NCBI GenBank assembly: GCA_005882115.1
Contig: VBEG01000030.1
Coordinates: 1-48,799, forward strand
DNA length: 48,799 nucleotides
Source of the DNA: Chloroflexota bacterium
GTDB taxonomy: Bacteria > Chloroflexota > Dormibacteria > Dormibacterales > Dormibacteraceae
Direction of reading: 5' to 3'
The notes beneath the pieces were generated by a model. It was not told the origin of the DNA and did not search any database. It worked only from the letters and a program-made list of their open reading frames with translations. Position 1 is the stretch's first letter; each line of letters opens with the position of its first letter. A program made the translations under genes and the position numbers. Of the stretch, positions 1 to 8,390 are shown piece by piece.

Positions 1-67
1 CACGGACCACGTCGGCGACCAGGACGTGGATGGTGTTGGAGCCGATGTCCAGCGCGGCAAGACGCAT
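1..67 (-). CDS. Ppx/GppA-family phosphatase, N-terminal fragment
   Basis: Only the first 22 codons lie in the window; the gene runs off the left edge. The translation begins MRLAALDIGSNTIHVLVAD, the phosphate-1 (actin/Hsp70-fold) motif that opens exopolyphosphatase and guanosine pentaphosphate phosphatase proteins. Known members cleave polyphosphate or pppGpp. The ATG at 67-65 is the first codon of the motif-bearing frame and fits the usual family N-terminus. The gene is divergent from fumC with only 25 bp between the two starts, so they must share a very short promoter region. Family assignment is good; whether it is Ppx or GppA cannot be told from this piece. Confidence 0.8.
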   Translation of the reverse strand, partial: MRLAALDIGSNTIHVLVADVVR

Positions 68-92
68 TCACCTGGAACTCTAGAATCTGGCC

Positions 93-1505
93 GTGGCGAA
101 GAGGACGCGAGTGGAGCGGGACTCCATGGGCGAGATGCAGGTGCCCGCCGACGCGTACTACGGTGCTTCGACCCAGCGCGCGGTCCTGAACTTCCCGATC
201 TCCGGCCAGGCCATGCCGCGGCGGTTCATCCGCGCCCTGGGCATGGTCAAGCGAGCCGCCGCCCAGACCAACCGCGAGCTGGGACTGCTGCCTCGCCGGC
301 GGGCGCGGGCGATCGCGGCGGCGGCGCAGGAGGTCATCGATGGCAAGCTCGACGACCAGTTTCCGATCGACGTCTACCAGACAGGCTCGGGCACCTCGAC
401 GAACACGAACGCGAACGAGGTCATCGCGAACCGCGCGACCGAGATCCTCGGCGGCGAGCGGGGCTCGAAGCTGGTCCATCCCAACGACCACGTGAACCTG
501 TGCCAGTCGTCAAACGACGTGATCCCGACCGCGATCCAGCTCGCCGCCGCGATGGCGATCCAGGAGGAGCTCGTGCCGGCGCTCGAGCGCCTGCAGCGCG
601 CCCTCGAGGCGAAGTCGAAAGAGTTTTGGCCCGTGATCAAAACCGGACGGACTCACCTTCAGGACGCGACTCCGATCCGGCTCGGCCAGGAGTTCCGCGG
701 CTACGCAGGCCAGGTGGAGGAGTCGATCCGCCGGGCCCGGGCCGCGATCGACGAGCTCACGCGGGTCCCGCTCGGCGGCACCGCGGTTGGCACGGGGCTC
801 AACTCACATCCCCAGTACGCACGCCTCGCCACGGCGCGCCTGGCCAAAGCCACGCGCCTGCAGGTGAGAGAAGCGACGAATCACTTCCACGCCCAGGCGA
901 CGCTGGACGCGCTGGTCGCCGCGCACGGCGCGCTGCGGACGATCGGGACCAGCCTCTGGAAGATCGGCTCCGACATCCGCCTCATGGGCACGGGTCCCAT
1001 CGCGGGGCTTGGCGAGCTGCGCCTGCCGGAGACACAGCCGGGGTCGAGCATCATGCCCGGCAAGGTGAACCCGGTCATCGTCGAGTCGCTCCTGATGGTG
1101 ATCGCGCGTGTCTACGGCAACGACGCCACAGTCGTCGTCTCAGGACAGGCGGGCAGCCTCTTCGAGCTGAACGTGATGATGCCGGTGGCAGGCGCCGCCA
1201 TTCTCGAGTCCATCACCCTGCTGGCCGCGGGGTCGCGCAATTTCTCCGAGCGTTGCGTGGAAGGTCTGCTGGCGACCGACCGCGGGCCGGAGCTGGTCGA
1301 GCGAAGTCCGATGCTCGCGACCGCCCTCAACCCGGTGATCGGCTACGACGAGGCGGGCAAGCTGGCCAAGGAATCGATGCGCACTGGCCGCTCGATCCGT
1401 CAGCTCGCGCGCGGGCGCGGCGTCAACGAGAGGCAGCTCAACAAGGTGCTGGACCTGGGCAAGATGACCAAACCCGGTCTTGAAGGCCCGGGCGGAGGCG
1501 GCTAG
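93..1505 (+). CDS. fumC: Class II fumarate hydratase
   Basis: Iron-independent fumarase interconverting fumarate and L-malate in the TCA cycle; cytosolic homotetramer in known members. At 470 aa it has normal family length. Visible signatures are PADAYYGASTQRA near residues 18-30, TGSGTSTNTNANEV at about 87-100, GRTHLQDATP at about 175-184 with the catalytic-region His, and the lyase-1 signature GSSIMPGKVNP at about 307-317 with the catalytic Ser loop. The GTG at 93 gives the standard N-terminus. The related aspartase, adenylosuccinate lyase and argininosuccinate lyase families share the GSSxMPxKxN loop, but the N-terminal motifs and length favour fumarase. The potassium channel gene starts 11 bp downstream, so the two may be co-transcribed. 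Confidence 0.95.
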   Translation: MAKRTRVERDSMGEMQVPADAYYGASTQRAVLNFPISGQAMPRRFIRALGMVKRAAAQTNRELGLLPRRRARAIAAAAQEVIDGKLDDQFPIDVYQTGSGTSTNTNANEVIANRATEILGGERGSKLVHPNDHVNLCQSSNDVIPTAIQLAAAMAIQEELVPALERLQRALEAKSKEFWPVIKTGRTHLQDATPIRLGQEFRGYAGQVEESIRRARAAIDELTRVPLGGTAVGTGLNSHPQYARLATARLAKATRLQVREATNHFHAQATLDALVAAHGALRTIGTSLWKIGSDIRLMGTGPIAGLGELRLPETQPGSSIMPGKVNPVIVESLLMVIARVYGNDATVVVSGQAGSLFELNVMMPVAGAAILESITLLAAGSRNFSERCVEGLLATDRGPELVERSPMLATALNPVIGYDEAGKLAKESMRTGRSIRQLARGRGVNERQLNKVLDLGKMTKPGLEGPGGGG

Positions 1506-1516
1506 GCTCCGTCTCG

Positions 1517-2518
1517 ATGCGCATGGAGCATCCGCTGCTCCGCTTTCGACTCGCCTTCATCCTGCTCGCCGTCGTGATCGTGGTCGGCGTCGCCGGCTAC
1601 ATGCTGATCGACGGCTGGAACTTCCTCGACTCCTTCTACATGGTGATCATCACGATCAGCACCGTCGGTTACACCGAAGTCCACCCGCAAGGCGTGGCCG
1701 GCAGGATGTTCAGCACTGGACTGATCGTCGTCGGCGTGGCGACCATGCTCTACGGCTTCGGCGTCTTCGCCGAGACGCTGACCGACAATGCATTCGGCAG
1801 GTATCGGAGGGACCGGCAGTTGGAACGAGATCTCAACCACCTACGCGATCACTTCATCATCTGCGGCTACGGCCGCATCGGCACCCGGATCGTGGCCGAG
1901 TTCGAGGAGCACAAGGTCCCGTACGTGGTGATCGACCAGACCGAGGAGGCGCTGGAGCGCATCCGCGCTGAACGCCACCTGCACATCGAGGGTGACGCGT
2001 CGAAAGAGGAGATCCTCAAACAGGCGGGGATCGACCGCGCCCGAGGTTTGGTCTCCGCGGTCGATTCCGACGAGCGTGCCGTCTACATCGTGCTCGCCGC
2101 TCGGGCGCTCAACCCGAACCTCTACATCGTCGCCCGCGCCGGCCGTCCCGAGTCGATCCGGCGCCTGGAGCTCGCAGGCGCGACGCGGACGATCTCTCCC
2201 TACCTCATGGCCGGACACCGGATGGCGGAGCTGGCGATACGGCCCGCGATGGTGGACGTGCTCGACACGCTGCATCACGGCGAGGCGGGGATCGGCGTCG
2301 AGGAGATGGTCATCATCTCTGGGACCAAAGCAGAGGGACAAACGCTCGAGGAAGCCGGCCTCTTGACGCCCGACGCCGCCAAGGTGCTTGCCGTGCGCAA
2401 AAGCGACGGCACGGTGAACGTCAATCCGCCGGGGAACATACGCCTTGACGACGGGGACCTGGTGATCGCGCTGGGCACCGAGGACCAGCTGTTCGCGTCG
2501 GCGGCGAAACTGAGGTAA
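1517..2518 (+). CDS. Two-TM potassium channel with RCK (TrkA-N/TrkA-C) domain
   Basis: A 333-residue ligand-gated K+ channel subunit of MthK/Kch architecture. TM1 is at about residues 10-30, followed by a pore helix, the filter TVGYTE at about 49-54 and TM2 at about 62-84. An RCK_N Rossmann domain begins with IICGYGRIGTRI at about 114-125, and an RCK_C domain occupies about 250-333. Known relatives are tetrameric and gated by Ca2+, nucleotides or other ligands on the RCK domains. The filter has Thr where TVGYG normally has its second Gly. The ATG at 1517 follows the fumC stop by 11 bp; a second in-frame Met lies two codons on. K+ selectivity is inferred from family. Confidence 0.9.
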   Translation: MRMEHPLLRFRLAFILLAVVIVVGVAGYMLIDGWNFLDSFYMVIITISTVGYTEVHPQGVAGRMFSTGLIVVGVATMLYGFGVFAETLTDNAFGRYRRDRQLERDLNHLRDHFIICGYGRIGTRIVAEFEEHKVPYVVIDQTEEALERIRAERHLHIEGDASKEEILKQAGIDRARGLVSAVDSDERAVYIVLAARALNPNLYIVARAGRPESIRRLELAGATRTISPYLMAGHRMAELAIRPAMVDVLDTLHHGEAGIGVEEMVIISGTKAEGQTLEEAGLLTPDAAKVLAVRKSDGTVNVNPPGNIRLDDGDLVIALGTEDQLFASAAKLR

Positions 2519-2583
2519 CCCGCCCGCTGACTCACATTGGAAGTCGTTCCAGGGTGCTCCAAACGTGCCCTTAAAGTGAACTC

Positions 2584-3957
2584 GTGAAGAGACTCGAAAG
2601 GCGACCGGAGCTCGTCGCGCTGGGTTCAGTCGCCATCGGCGTGGCCATCGTGGTGGCCAAGGTCGTGGTCGGGCTGCTGACGGGCAGCCTCGGCATCTTG
2701 AGCGAGGCCGTCCATTCGCTATTCGACCTCGCCGCGAGCACGTTCACTCTCTTTGCGGTTCGCACGGCGCGTAAACCGGCCGACAAGGAGCATCCCTACG
2801 GCCACGGCCGCGCCGAGAACCTGGCCGCATTCGCCGAGGGGATCTTGCTCCTCATCATCGCCGTGGCGATCGGGTTCGAGGCGGCGAGACGCCTGGTTCA
2901 GGGCGGACCGCCTGTGGATCCGACCGGCTATGCGTTCATCCTGCTGATCGGCACGATTCTGATCGAGTCAGGACGCGCCTTCGTGATGCGGCGTGTCGGT
3001 GGCGCCATCGCCAGCGAAGCCATGCTCGCCGATTCAGTAGATCGTCTCGCGGATGTGCTGGCCAACCTGGGCGTGCTGATAGGGCTCATCGGTGTGCGCA
3101 TGGGTCTCTTGTGGGCCGATGCCGCGGCCGCATTGATCGTGGCTGTGATCATCGTTCGCGCTGCCGGCATGTTGACGTGGCGGTCCGGCGACATCCTGAT
3201 CGACCGCGCGCCCGCGGGCGCAGAAGAGGATCTGCGCGGCGCGATTCGTAACGTGGGTGGGGTGCGGGAGGTGCGGTCCGTTCGAGTCAGGCGATCTGGA
3301 CCGAACCTGATCGGCGACGCGACCATCGCCACCGGCCGCATGCTGTCGGTCGAGGCGGTCAGCGCACTCGTTGAGGACGTCAAAGCGCGCGCCCGCTCAG
3401 TGCTGCCACGGCTCGATCTCGCGGTCACGGTGGAGGGACAGAAGCAGGGCGCCGACCTGGTCGAGAGAATTCATGCTGCCGCCGCGCGAAATGGCGGCGT
3501 GCGTGACCTGCATAACGTGACCGTGGAACGTGAGGTGGACGGGTCGCTGCACCTGACCATGCACGCGAAACTGCCTGGAGACCAGACCGTGGCCGAGGCG
3601 TCCAGTGTCAGCCGCAACCTGGAGCGGTCGATTCGCGCCGAGCTTCCAGAAGTGACACGCATCGATATCCACCTGGAACCGATGGAACCCCAGGTGGTGC
3701 CCGGCCAGGACGTGACCGCGCGCAACGCACAGCTCGCGGCCCAAATCCGTGCCATCGTCGAGGCTCACCCCGAGGTCAAGCGATGCGTCGATGTCGAGCT
3801 CAGCAGTCGCCAGAACCAGATTCACGCCCACGTCGTGGCAGAGGTCGCGGGCGAGGTGAGCCTCGAGCACGCGCACCGGATCGAGAGCGAGCTCGAAGAG
3901 ACGATCCGGCGTGAGATCCCAGAAATCCACGAGGTGGTGACGCGGGCGACCGCATGA
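2584..3957 (+). CDS. Cation diffusion facilitator with enlarged three-unit C-terminus
   Basis: A divalent metal/proton antiporter of the CDF family (457 aa; typical members have about 300). The TM domain spans about residues 10-200. Metal-site motifs are HSLFD in TM2 (about 44-48) and DRLAD in TM5 (about 153-157), and the family loop KEHPYGHGR is at 68-76. After the TM domain there are about 250 cytoplasmic residues, where one ZT-dimer domain of about 90 would be usual. I read three consecutive similar units (about 208-285, 286-367, 370-455), each with a VREV/VRDL/VKRC-type strand and a helix rich in Glu/Arg. The start is GTG at 2584. The stop overlaps the ATG of the next gene (ATGA). Metal specificity is unknown; Zn, Fe or Mn are possible. 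Confidence 0.9.
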   Translation: MKRLERRPELVALGSVAIGVAIVVAKVVVGLLTGSLGILSEAVHSLFDLAASTFTLFAVRTARKPADKEHPYGHGRAENLAAFAEGILLLIIAVAIGFEAARRLVQGGPPVDPTGYAFILLIGTILIESGRAFVMRRVGGAIASEAMLADSVDRLADVLANLGVLIGLIGVRMGLLWADAAAALIVAVIIVRAAGMLTWRSGDILIDRAPAGAEEDLRGAIRNVGGVREVRSVRVRRSGPNLIGDATIATGRMLSVEAVSALVEDVKARARSVLPRLDLAVTVEGQKQGADLVERIHAAAARNGGVRDLHNVTVEREVDGSLHLTMHAKLPGDQTVAEASSVSRNLERSIRAELPEVTRIDIHLEPMEPQVVPGQDVTARNAQLAAQIRAIVEAHPEVKRCVDVELSSRQNQIHAHVVAEVAGEVSLEHAHRIESELEETIRREIPEIHEVVTRATA

Positions 3958-4835
3958 GGTCGGCTCGCGAGGACGACATTCCTCAGCTGCTGGACCTGTG
4001 GCGCGAGGAGGTCGCCCGGGGACGGCAGGACATCGTCCCCGGCGAAACGCGCCTGCGCCGGATGCTCGGGCGGTTCGATTGGGACTCGAAATCGAGGGTG
4101 GTCGAGCGCGACGAGCGGATCGCAGGCTCGGTGATCGTGATGAGCCGGCCGTCTCCGGACGGCGTGCTGGCCAACGTCTACGCCGCGGGAGAGCCTGACG
4201 TCTACCTCGGGATGGTTCGGTGGGGCGTCGAATTTTGCAGGGCGGCGGGCGCCGCCGTCACCCAGGTGTTTGTCGGCAAAGACCGCGGGGCAGGGTTCCC
4301 AGGGTTGGGGCTGCGGCACGTAAGGCCGTGGTGGAGGATGGATCGCGGTATCGGGGACGGCTTGCCGCGGCCGGACCCGGTTCCGGGTTACGAGATGATC
4401 GATGGCAGGACCGTGCACTCCGGCTCGTGGGCCGACCTATTCAACGGCACCTTTGCCGACCACTGGCGTTTTGCGCCCCGACTGGAAGCAGAGATCGTCT
4501 CCGACAAGTCGCCGGAGCTCTGTCTGATGGCCGTCACGTCGGCGGAGCGTGAACCTGTGGCGCTCACTCTCGGCGAGATCGAGAGGTACACCGGCGATCC
4601 CCGGCCGCAGCCAGTCGGCTTGATCAGCTCAGTCGGAACCCTGCCCGGGCATCGACGCCGCGGGCTGGCGACGTGGCTGGTCGCCGACGTGCTGCAGCGC
4701 CTCCAGGCCGCGGGTGCGCATCACCTTTCCCTCTACGTGGACGGCGAGAACCACACGCGTGCGTACAACGCGTACAGAAAACTGGGATTCGAGGTCGCTT
4801 TCGAGGCGGAGGTCTGGGAAGCTACCTTCCCGTGA
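3954..4835 (+). CDS. GNAT acetyltransferase, probably tandem-domain
   Basis: A 293-residue acetyl-CoA-dependent N-acetyltransferase family protein. The C-terminal domain (about residues 150-293) has the acetyl-CoA loop RRRGLATWLV and the late motif NxxAYNAYRKLGFE, both typical of GNAT folds. The N-terminal half also begins like a GNAT (MRSAREDDIPQLLDLW), so the protein looks like a fusion of two such domains, as in mycothiol synthase; the N-terminal unit lacks a clear acetyl-CoA loop. The ATG overlaps the CDF stop by 4 bp, and its own stop overlaps the GTG start of the protease gene, which implies translational coupling. The substrate cannot be named. Confidence 0.8.
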   Translation: MRSAREDDIPQLLDLWREEVARGRQDIVPGETRLRRMLGRFDWDSKSRVVERDERIAGSVIVMSRPSPDGVLANVYAAGEPDVYLGMVRWGVEFCRAAGAAVTQVFVGKDRGAGFPGLGLRHVRPWWRMDRGIGDGLPRPDPVPGYEMIDGRTVHSGSWADLFNGTFADHWRFAPRLEAEIVSDKSPELCLMAVTSAEREPVALTLGEIERYTGDPRPQPVGLISSVGTLPGHRRRGLATWLVADVLQRLQAAGAHHLSLYVDGENHTRAYNAYRKLGFEVAFEAEVWEATFP

Positions 4836-6481
4836 AATTTCCCCGTCTGGCGGCCGCGGCGATGCTGGCCGCCGTTTTGCTCTCTGCCTGCCAGAGCACG
4901 CAAGCCCAGCCGGCACGGGCGAACACCATCCCGGTTCCCAAACCCGCGCCGACCCTCGCCAGTGCGATCAAGTCCGCGACCGACCTCGGACCCGCGGATT
5001 CGGCGACGGCTGTGTCTCTCAGCCTCAGCCTCAAGGTCCGGCATGCAGAGGAGCTGGCGGCGCTGCTCGCGGTGGGTGAGACGATGTCGCCATCCGATTA
5101 CGCGGCGAGGTTTGGACCGGACCCGGGCCTCGTCCAGCCTGCGATCGCCGCCTTGCGCGTCGCCGGCCTGCACGCAGTCTGGGTTCCTCCCTCCAGCCTG
5201 ATCGCTGCCGACGGGCCGGCGCCGGCCGCGGCACAGCTGTTCCAAGTCGACATCGAGAGCTACCGCCTTCCCAATGGATCGCAGTTCTACGCGTCGCTGG
5301 ATCAGCCCCACCTTCCACCCGTTATCGCGGCCATTGCCGCAAGCGTCAGCGGTCTGGACAACTACCGGCGCTCGCGTGGTTACGCGGTGCGGCCCGGCGG
5401 TCTGGTGCCGACAGACGTCCTGACCTACTACAACGTCAAACCTCTTCGCGACGCGGGCATCGACGGCAAGGGACAAACGGTGCTGCTGCCCGAGATCGAC
5501 GACCTACCGAACCTCAACGACCTCAACAAGTTCGCTTCCAAGTTCGGGCTCCCGTCGTTCGACTCTGTGCTAACCGTCAAGCGCGACTCCAGCTGGGGAA
5601 CGCCTGAAAAACCGGAGGGGGAGACGGTCCTCGACCTCGAGATCATTCATGCGGTCGCGCCCGCGGCCAAGCTGGTGGTTTATCTCTCGGCGCCTGACTT
5701 CGGGCACAGCGCGCGAGCTTTCGACCAGATGGTCACCGACCACCTCGGTTCGATCATCTCCGAGAGCCTGGGCTCCTGCGAGCCCGACACTCCGAGCGGC
5801 GCGCGCAACGTGTACGCGTCCATCCAGGACCGCTCCCGCGCCCTCGGTATGTCCCACTTCGTGGCGAGCGGCGATACGGGCGCGTTCACGTGCGGGCTCG
5901 ATCAGGATCCTGCCGGCAGCTTTCCCTCCACGCTACCGACGGTGACCGCGGTCGGTGGCACCAGCGTCTTCGAGTCGCAGGAGGGCGTGTACTTCAAGGA
6001 GTACGCGTGGGGCAGTCCGCTCGACCAGAGCGGCGGAGGCGGCGGAGCAAGCCAGTTCTATGCGATGCCCGACTACCAGAAAAGTGTGGGACAGGCGGCC
6101 GGTCATGGCCTGCGTCAGGTGCCCGACGTGTCCGCGGATGGGGATCCGTCGACGGGCTTCCACATTCTGTTCAGCGGGCGCGAAGGCCAGGCAGGCGGGA
6201 CGTCAGCGTCGACGCCACTATGGGCCGCCACGGTCGCGCTGATCAACCAGGACCTGAAAAACAAAGGCCTGCGCGAGGTGGGTTTTGCCAACCCCGCCCT
6301 CTACTGGATGGGCGAGAACTCGTCGAAGCTAGACCCCAAGCCCTTCCATGATGTGACCGCGGGAAACAATCTCGGCTTCGACGCAGGGGCCGGCTGGGAC
6401 TTCGCCACGGGCTGGGGCAGCATGGACGCGGCCGCCCTCGCCACGGCGTGGGTGAGATACATCAAGTCAGGCGGCGGCTGA
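4832..6481 (+). CDS. Sedolisin/kumamolisin-type serine-carboxyl protease (S53), lipoprotein
   Basis: A 549-residue exported acid-type protease. The GTG at 4832 (overlapping the upstream TGA as GTGA) gives MKFPRLAAAAMLAAVLLSAC, a signal peptide ending in a lipobox (LSAC), so the product is probably anchored outside the membrane by a lipidated Cys. Residues about 40-190 resemble the pro-kumamolisin activation domain. The catalytic domain shows the E/D pair in GETVLDLEI (E264, D268), the oxyanion Asp in ASGDTGA (D348) and the nucleophile in GGTSASTP (S458). Near the C-terminus, DVTAGNN and FATGWGS match the calcium-site region. An upstream in-frame ATG at 4673 lies deep inside the acetyltransferase gene and would lose the signal peptide position. 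Known relatives work at low pH; the substrate here is unknown. Confidence 0.92.
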   Translation: MKFPRLAAAAMLAAVLLSACQSTQAQPARANTIPVPKPAPTLASAIKSATDLGPADSATAVSLSLSLKVRHAEELAALLAVGETMSPSDYAARFGPDPGLVQPAIAALRVAGLHAVWVPPSSLIAADGPAPAAAQLFQVDIESYRLPNGSQFYASLDQPHLPPVIAAIAASVSGLDNYRRSRGYAVRPGGLVPTDVLTYYNVKPLRDAGIDGKGQTVLLPEIDDLPNLNDLNKFASKFGLPSFDSVLTVKRDSSWGTPEKPEGETVLDLEIIHAVAPAAKLVVYLSAPDFGHSARAFDQMVTDHLGSIISESLGSCEPDTPSGARNVYASIQDRSRALGMSHFVASGDTGAFTCGLDQDPAGSFPSTLPTVTAVGGTSVFESQEGVYFKEYAWGSPLDQSGGGGGASQFYAMPDYQKSVGQAAGHGLRQVPDVSADGDPSTGFHILFSGREGQAGGTSASTPLWAATVALINQDLKNKGLREVGFANPALYWMGENSSKLDPKPFHDVTAGNNLGFDAGAGWDFATGWGSMDAAALATAWVRYIKSGGG

Positions 6482-7611
6482 TGGACACCCGAGAAGACCC
6501 GCCAATCGTCACGTGCCCGCACTGCGGAGCGAACGTCCCCGCGGGTGAGTTCTGCGGCCTGTGCGGGGCGCATCTCGCGACAGGCAGCCCGCGAAGATCG
6601 CATGCGTACGCGGCGGTGCCGAACCAGCGCGTCGCGCACCTGGCCATCGTCTCCACGCTGTTTCCTCACCTGGCGTATCGGCGGAGCGGTCCGTTCCGCG
6701 TCGCGATCGTGGCGGGCGGAGCGTTGGTGGTGATGCTCGCGGCGCTGCACCTCTTCGCACCGGCCACGGTGGCCGCGGTGTTCCTGCTTCCCGTCCTCTA
6801 TCTGATGTACCTCTACGAGGTCGAGGTCTACGAGGACGAGCCCTGGCTCGTGGTCGGGGCGACGATGGTGCTCGGGGCACTCCTCGGGCTGGCCTTCGCG
6901 AATGTCGCGGGTGTGTCGCTGTCCCAGCTCGACCTGACCGGCGACCGCGAGTCCGCGTTTGTCCTGGCGGCCCTGGCGATCCCGATCGTCGCGCAGCTCC
7001 TGATGCTCGCCGGGCCCGCATTTCTCTACACGTTTCGCGCGCGCTTTCGAGAGCCCCTCGACGGCGTCACCTTCGGGGCGGCGTCCGGACTCGGCTTCAG
7101 CCTTGCAAGCTCGCTGACCGCATTCTGGCCGCTGATCACCGGACCACTGGTGGCGAACGGGTCACCCATCGACTGGGCGATTCGCCTCACCCGCGCCGGG
7201 CTGCTGATCGCGCTTATCAACGCGTGCACCACCGCGCTCATCGCGGCCGCTCTGTGGTTGCACCGCTACGACACGCGGCGCGGCAGACGGCCCATCATGT
7301 CCAGCCTGCTCGGAGCGCTGGTCATAGCGCTCGGCGTGCAGATCATGGTCGGGGTCATCGGAGCGGTGGTCGGCGAGCTCCTTGTGGGGGTTGTCCTGCT
7401 CGCCGCGATCTCCATCGTGCTGCTCCTGTATGTCCGAGTCGTGATCCATGACGCCCTGCTGGTCGAAGGCGCCGAGCACGGTGTCGGGCCGGAGGCGCCG
7501 TGTCCCGAGTGCCATCGCATGGTGCCGACCATGGCGTTTTGCCCCGCGTGCGGGGCGGCGCGCGCTGCGGGTACCAAGCAGGGCCGAGCGCGACTCGCGG
7601 GAGGCGTGTGA
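6481..7611 (+). CDS. Zinc-ribbon membrane protein resembling an inactivated PrsW protease
   Basis: A 376-residue protein with a zinc ribbon at each end: CPHCG...CGLCG (C12, C15, C25, C28) and CPECH...CPACG (C341, C344, C354, C357). Between them are about eight hydrophobic segments. The segment EPLDGVTFGAASGLGF (about residues 191-206) closely resembles the PrsW/CPBP-like signature, but the expected Glu-Glu-x-x-Lys motif reads AQLLM (in PIVAQLLMLAGP, about 168) and the Glu-Asn following GLGF reads SS. I infer a non-proteolytic PrsW relative; this is pattern reading, not a profile search. The ATG at 6481 shares one base with the protease stop, and an in-frame ATG 33 bp upstream overlaps that gene. 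Both ribbons are probably cytoplasmic. Confidence 0.72.
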   Translation: MDTREDPPIVTCPHCGANVPAGEFCGLCGAHLATGSPRRSHAYAAVPNQRVAHLAIVSTLFPHLAYRRSGPFRVAIVAGGALVVMLAALHLFAPATVAAVFLLPVLYLMYLYEVEVYEDEPWLVVGATMVLGALLGLAFANVAGVSLSQLDLTGDRESAFVLAALAIPIVAQLLMLAGPAFLYTFRARFREPLDGVTFGAASGLGFSLASSLTAFWPLITGPLVANGSPIDWAIRLTRAGLLIALINACTTALIAAALWLHRYDTRRGRRPIMSSLLGALVIALGVQIMVGVIGAVVGELLVGVVLLAAISIVLLLYVRVVIHDALLVEGAEHGVGPEAPCPECHRMVPTMAFCPACGAARAAGTKQGRARLAGGV

Positions 7612-8390
7612 TGGCGACCATCACAGCCCGATTTTGCGGCCGGTGTGGAGCGGCGCTTGCGCCAGGCGCAGGCTTCTGCGGCCGGTGCGGGACACCCGTC
7701 GTGATGCAAGCAGCAGTCGCACCCCAGCCCGTGTACCGCTACGCCCCGGCTCCGCCGATGGCCTATCCCCCTGGTACGCAGGGCAGGCTCCCCCCCGCGT
7801 TGATCGCCGGCGGTCTCGTCCTGGTCCTGATCGTGGTGGCCGTGGTGGTCGGCGGGATCGCCATCGCCCAGTTTGCCGGCGGCAAGCTCGCGCCCTGCAC
7901 AGTCAATTGCGCGCCCAAAATCGTCACGCCGCTGCCTGAGGAGGCGTCGTACCGAAGCTCGGCCTTCAACTTCCAGGTCAACTACTCGTCGGCCTGGACT
8001 GTGCGCGACCAGGACGCGTCCAGCGTCACGCTCGGCACACACGTCGGGTCAGTTCAGGTCGTGGGGGCACGCGGCGGCACGCCTGATCAGGCGGCCCAAG
8101 CTGTGATCTCGTCGCTGCCCTCCGCGAAATGGCAGGACGTGACGCTGGTCAGCGCGTTGAAAGGTGCGCACATCGGGGACCAGGATGGAATTGGCGCGGT
8201 GTACTCGGCCAACCTGATCGGCGCGTCGCAGACCGCGACCAAGGTCCGGTTTGCGGTCATCGCGGCGAGCCGCAACGGGGTCATCGTGGTGATCTTCGCC
8301 GTCGACCCGGCCGACCCGAAGAACTCACCCAACGGGATTCCCGAGGGGCAGGCCTTCGACTATCTCTGCACCGAGTTCAGCTGGACCTAG
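7611..8390 (+). CDS. Zinc-ribbon, single-TM protein with extracytoplasmic domain
   Basis: A 259-residue protein of unknown function. The N-terminus holds a zinc ribbon (FCGRCGAAL...FCGRCG; C9, C12, C23, C26), then a Pro/Tyr-rich linker, one strongly hydrophobic helix at about residues 64-88, a short Cys pair (APCTVNCAP) and a C-terminal domain of about 160 residues that resembles PsbP/LpqN-like beta domains in texture only (FNFQVNYSSAWTV). The ATG shares one base with the stop of the preceding zinc-ribbon gene, so the two are likely made together and may interact. Topology suggests ribbon inside and domain outside. The stop overlaps the stop of the convergent lysE-like gene by three bases. 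Confidence 0.75.
   Translation: MATITARFCGRCGAALAPGAGFCGRCGTPVVMQAAVAPQPVYRYAPAPPMAYPPGTQGRLPPALIAGGLVLVLIVVAVVVGGIAIAQFAGGKLAPCTVNCAPKIVTPLPEEASYRSSAFNFQVNYSSAWTVRDQDASSVTLGTHVGSVQVVGARGGTPDQAAQAVISSLPSAKWQDVTLVSALKGAHIGDQDGIGAVYSANLIGASQTATKVRFAVIAASRNGVIVVIFAVDPADPKNSPNGIPEGQAFDYLCTEFSWT

Noticed and set aside
4673-4831. Upstream extension of the sedolisin gene to the ATG at 4673
   Set aside because: It would put 53 residues before the signal peptide and overlap the acetyltransferase gene by 160 bp; the GTG at 4832 gives a perfect lipoprotein N-terminus.
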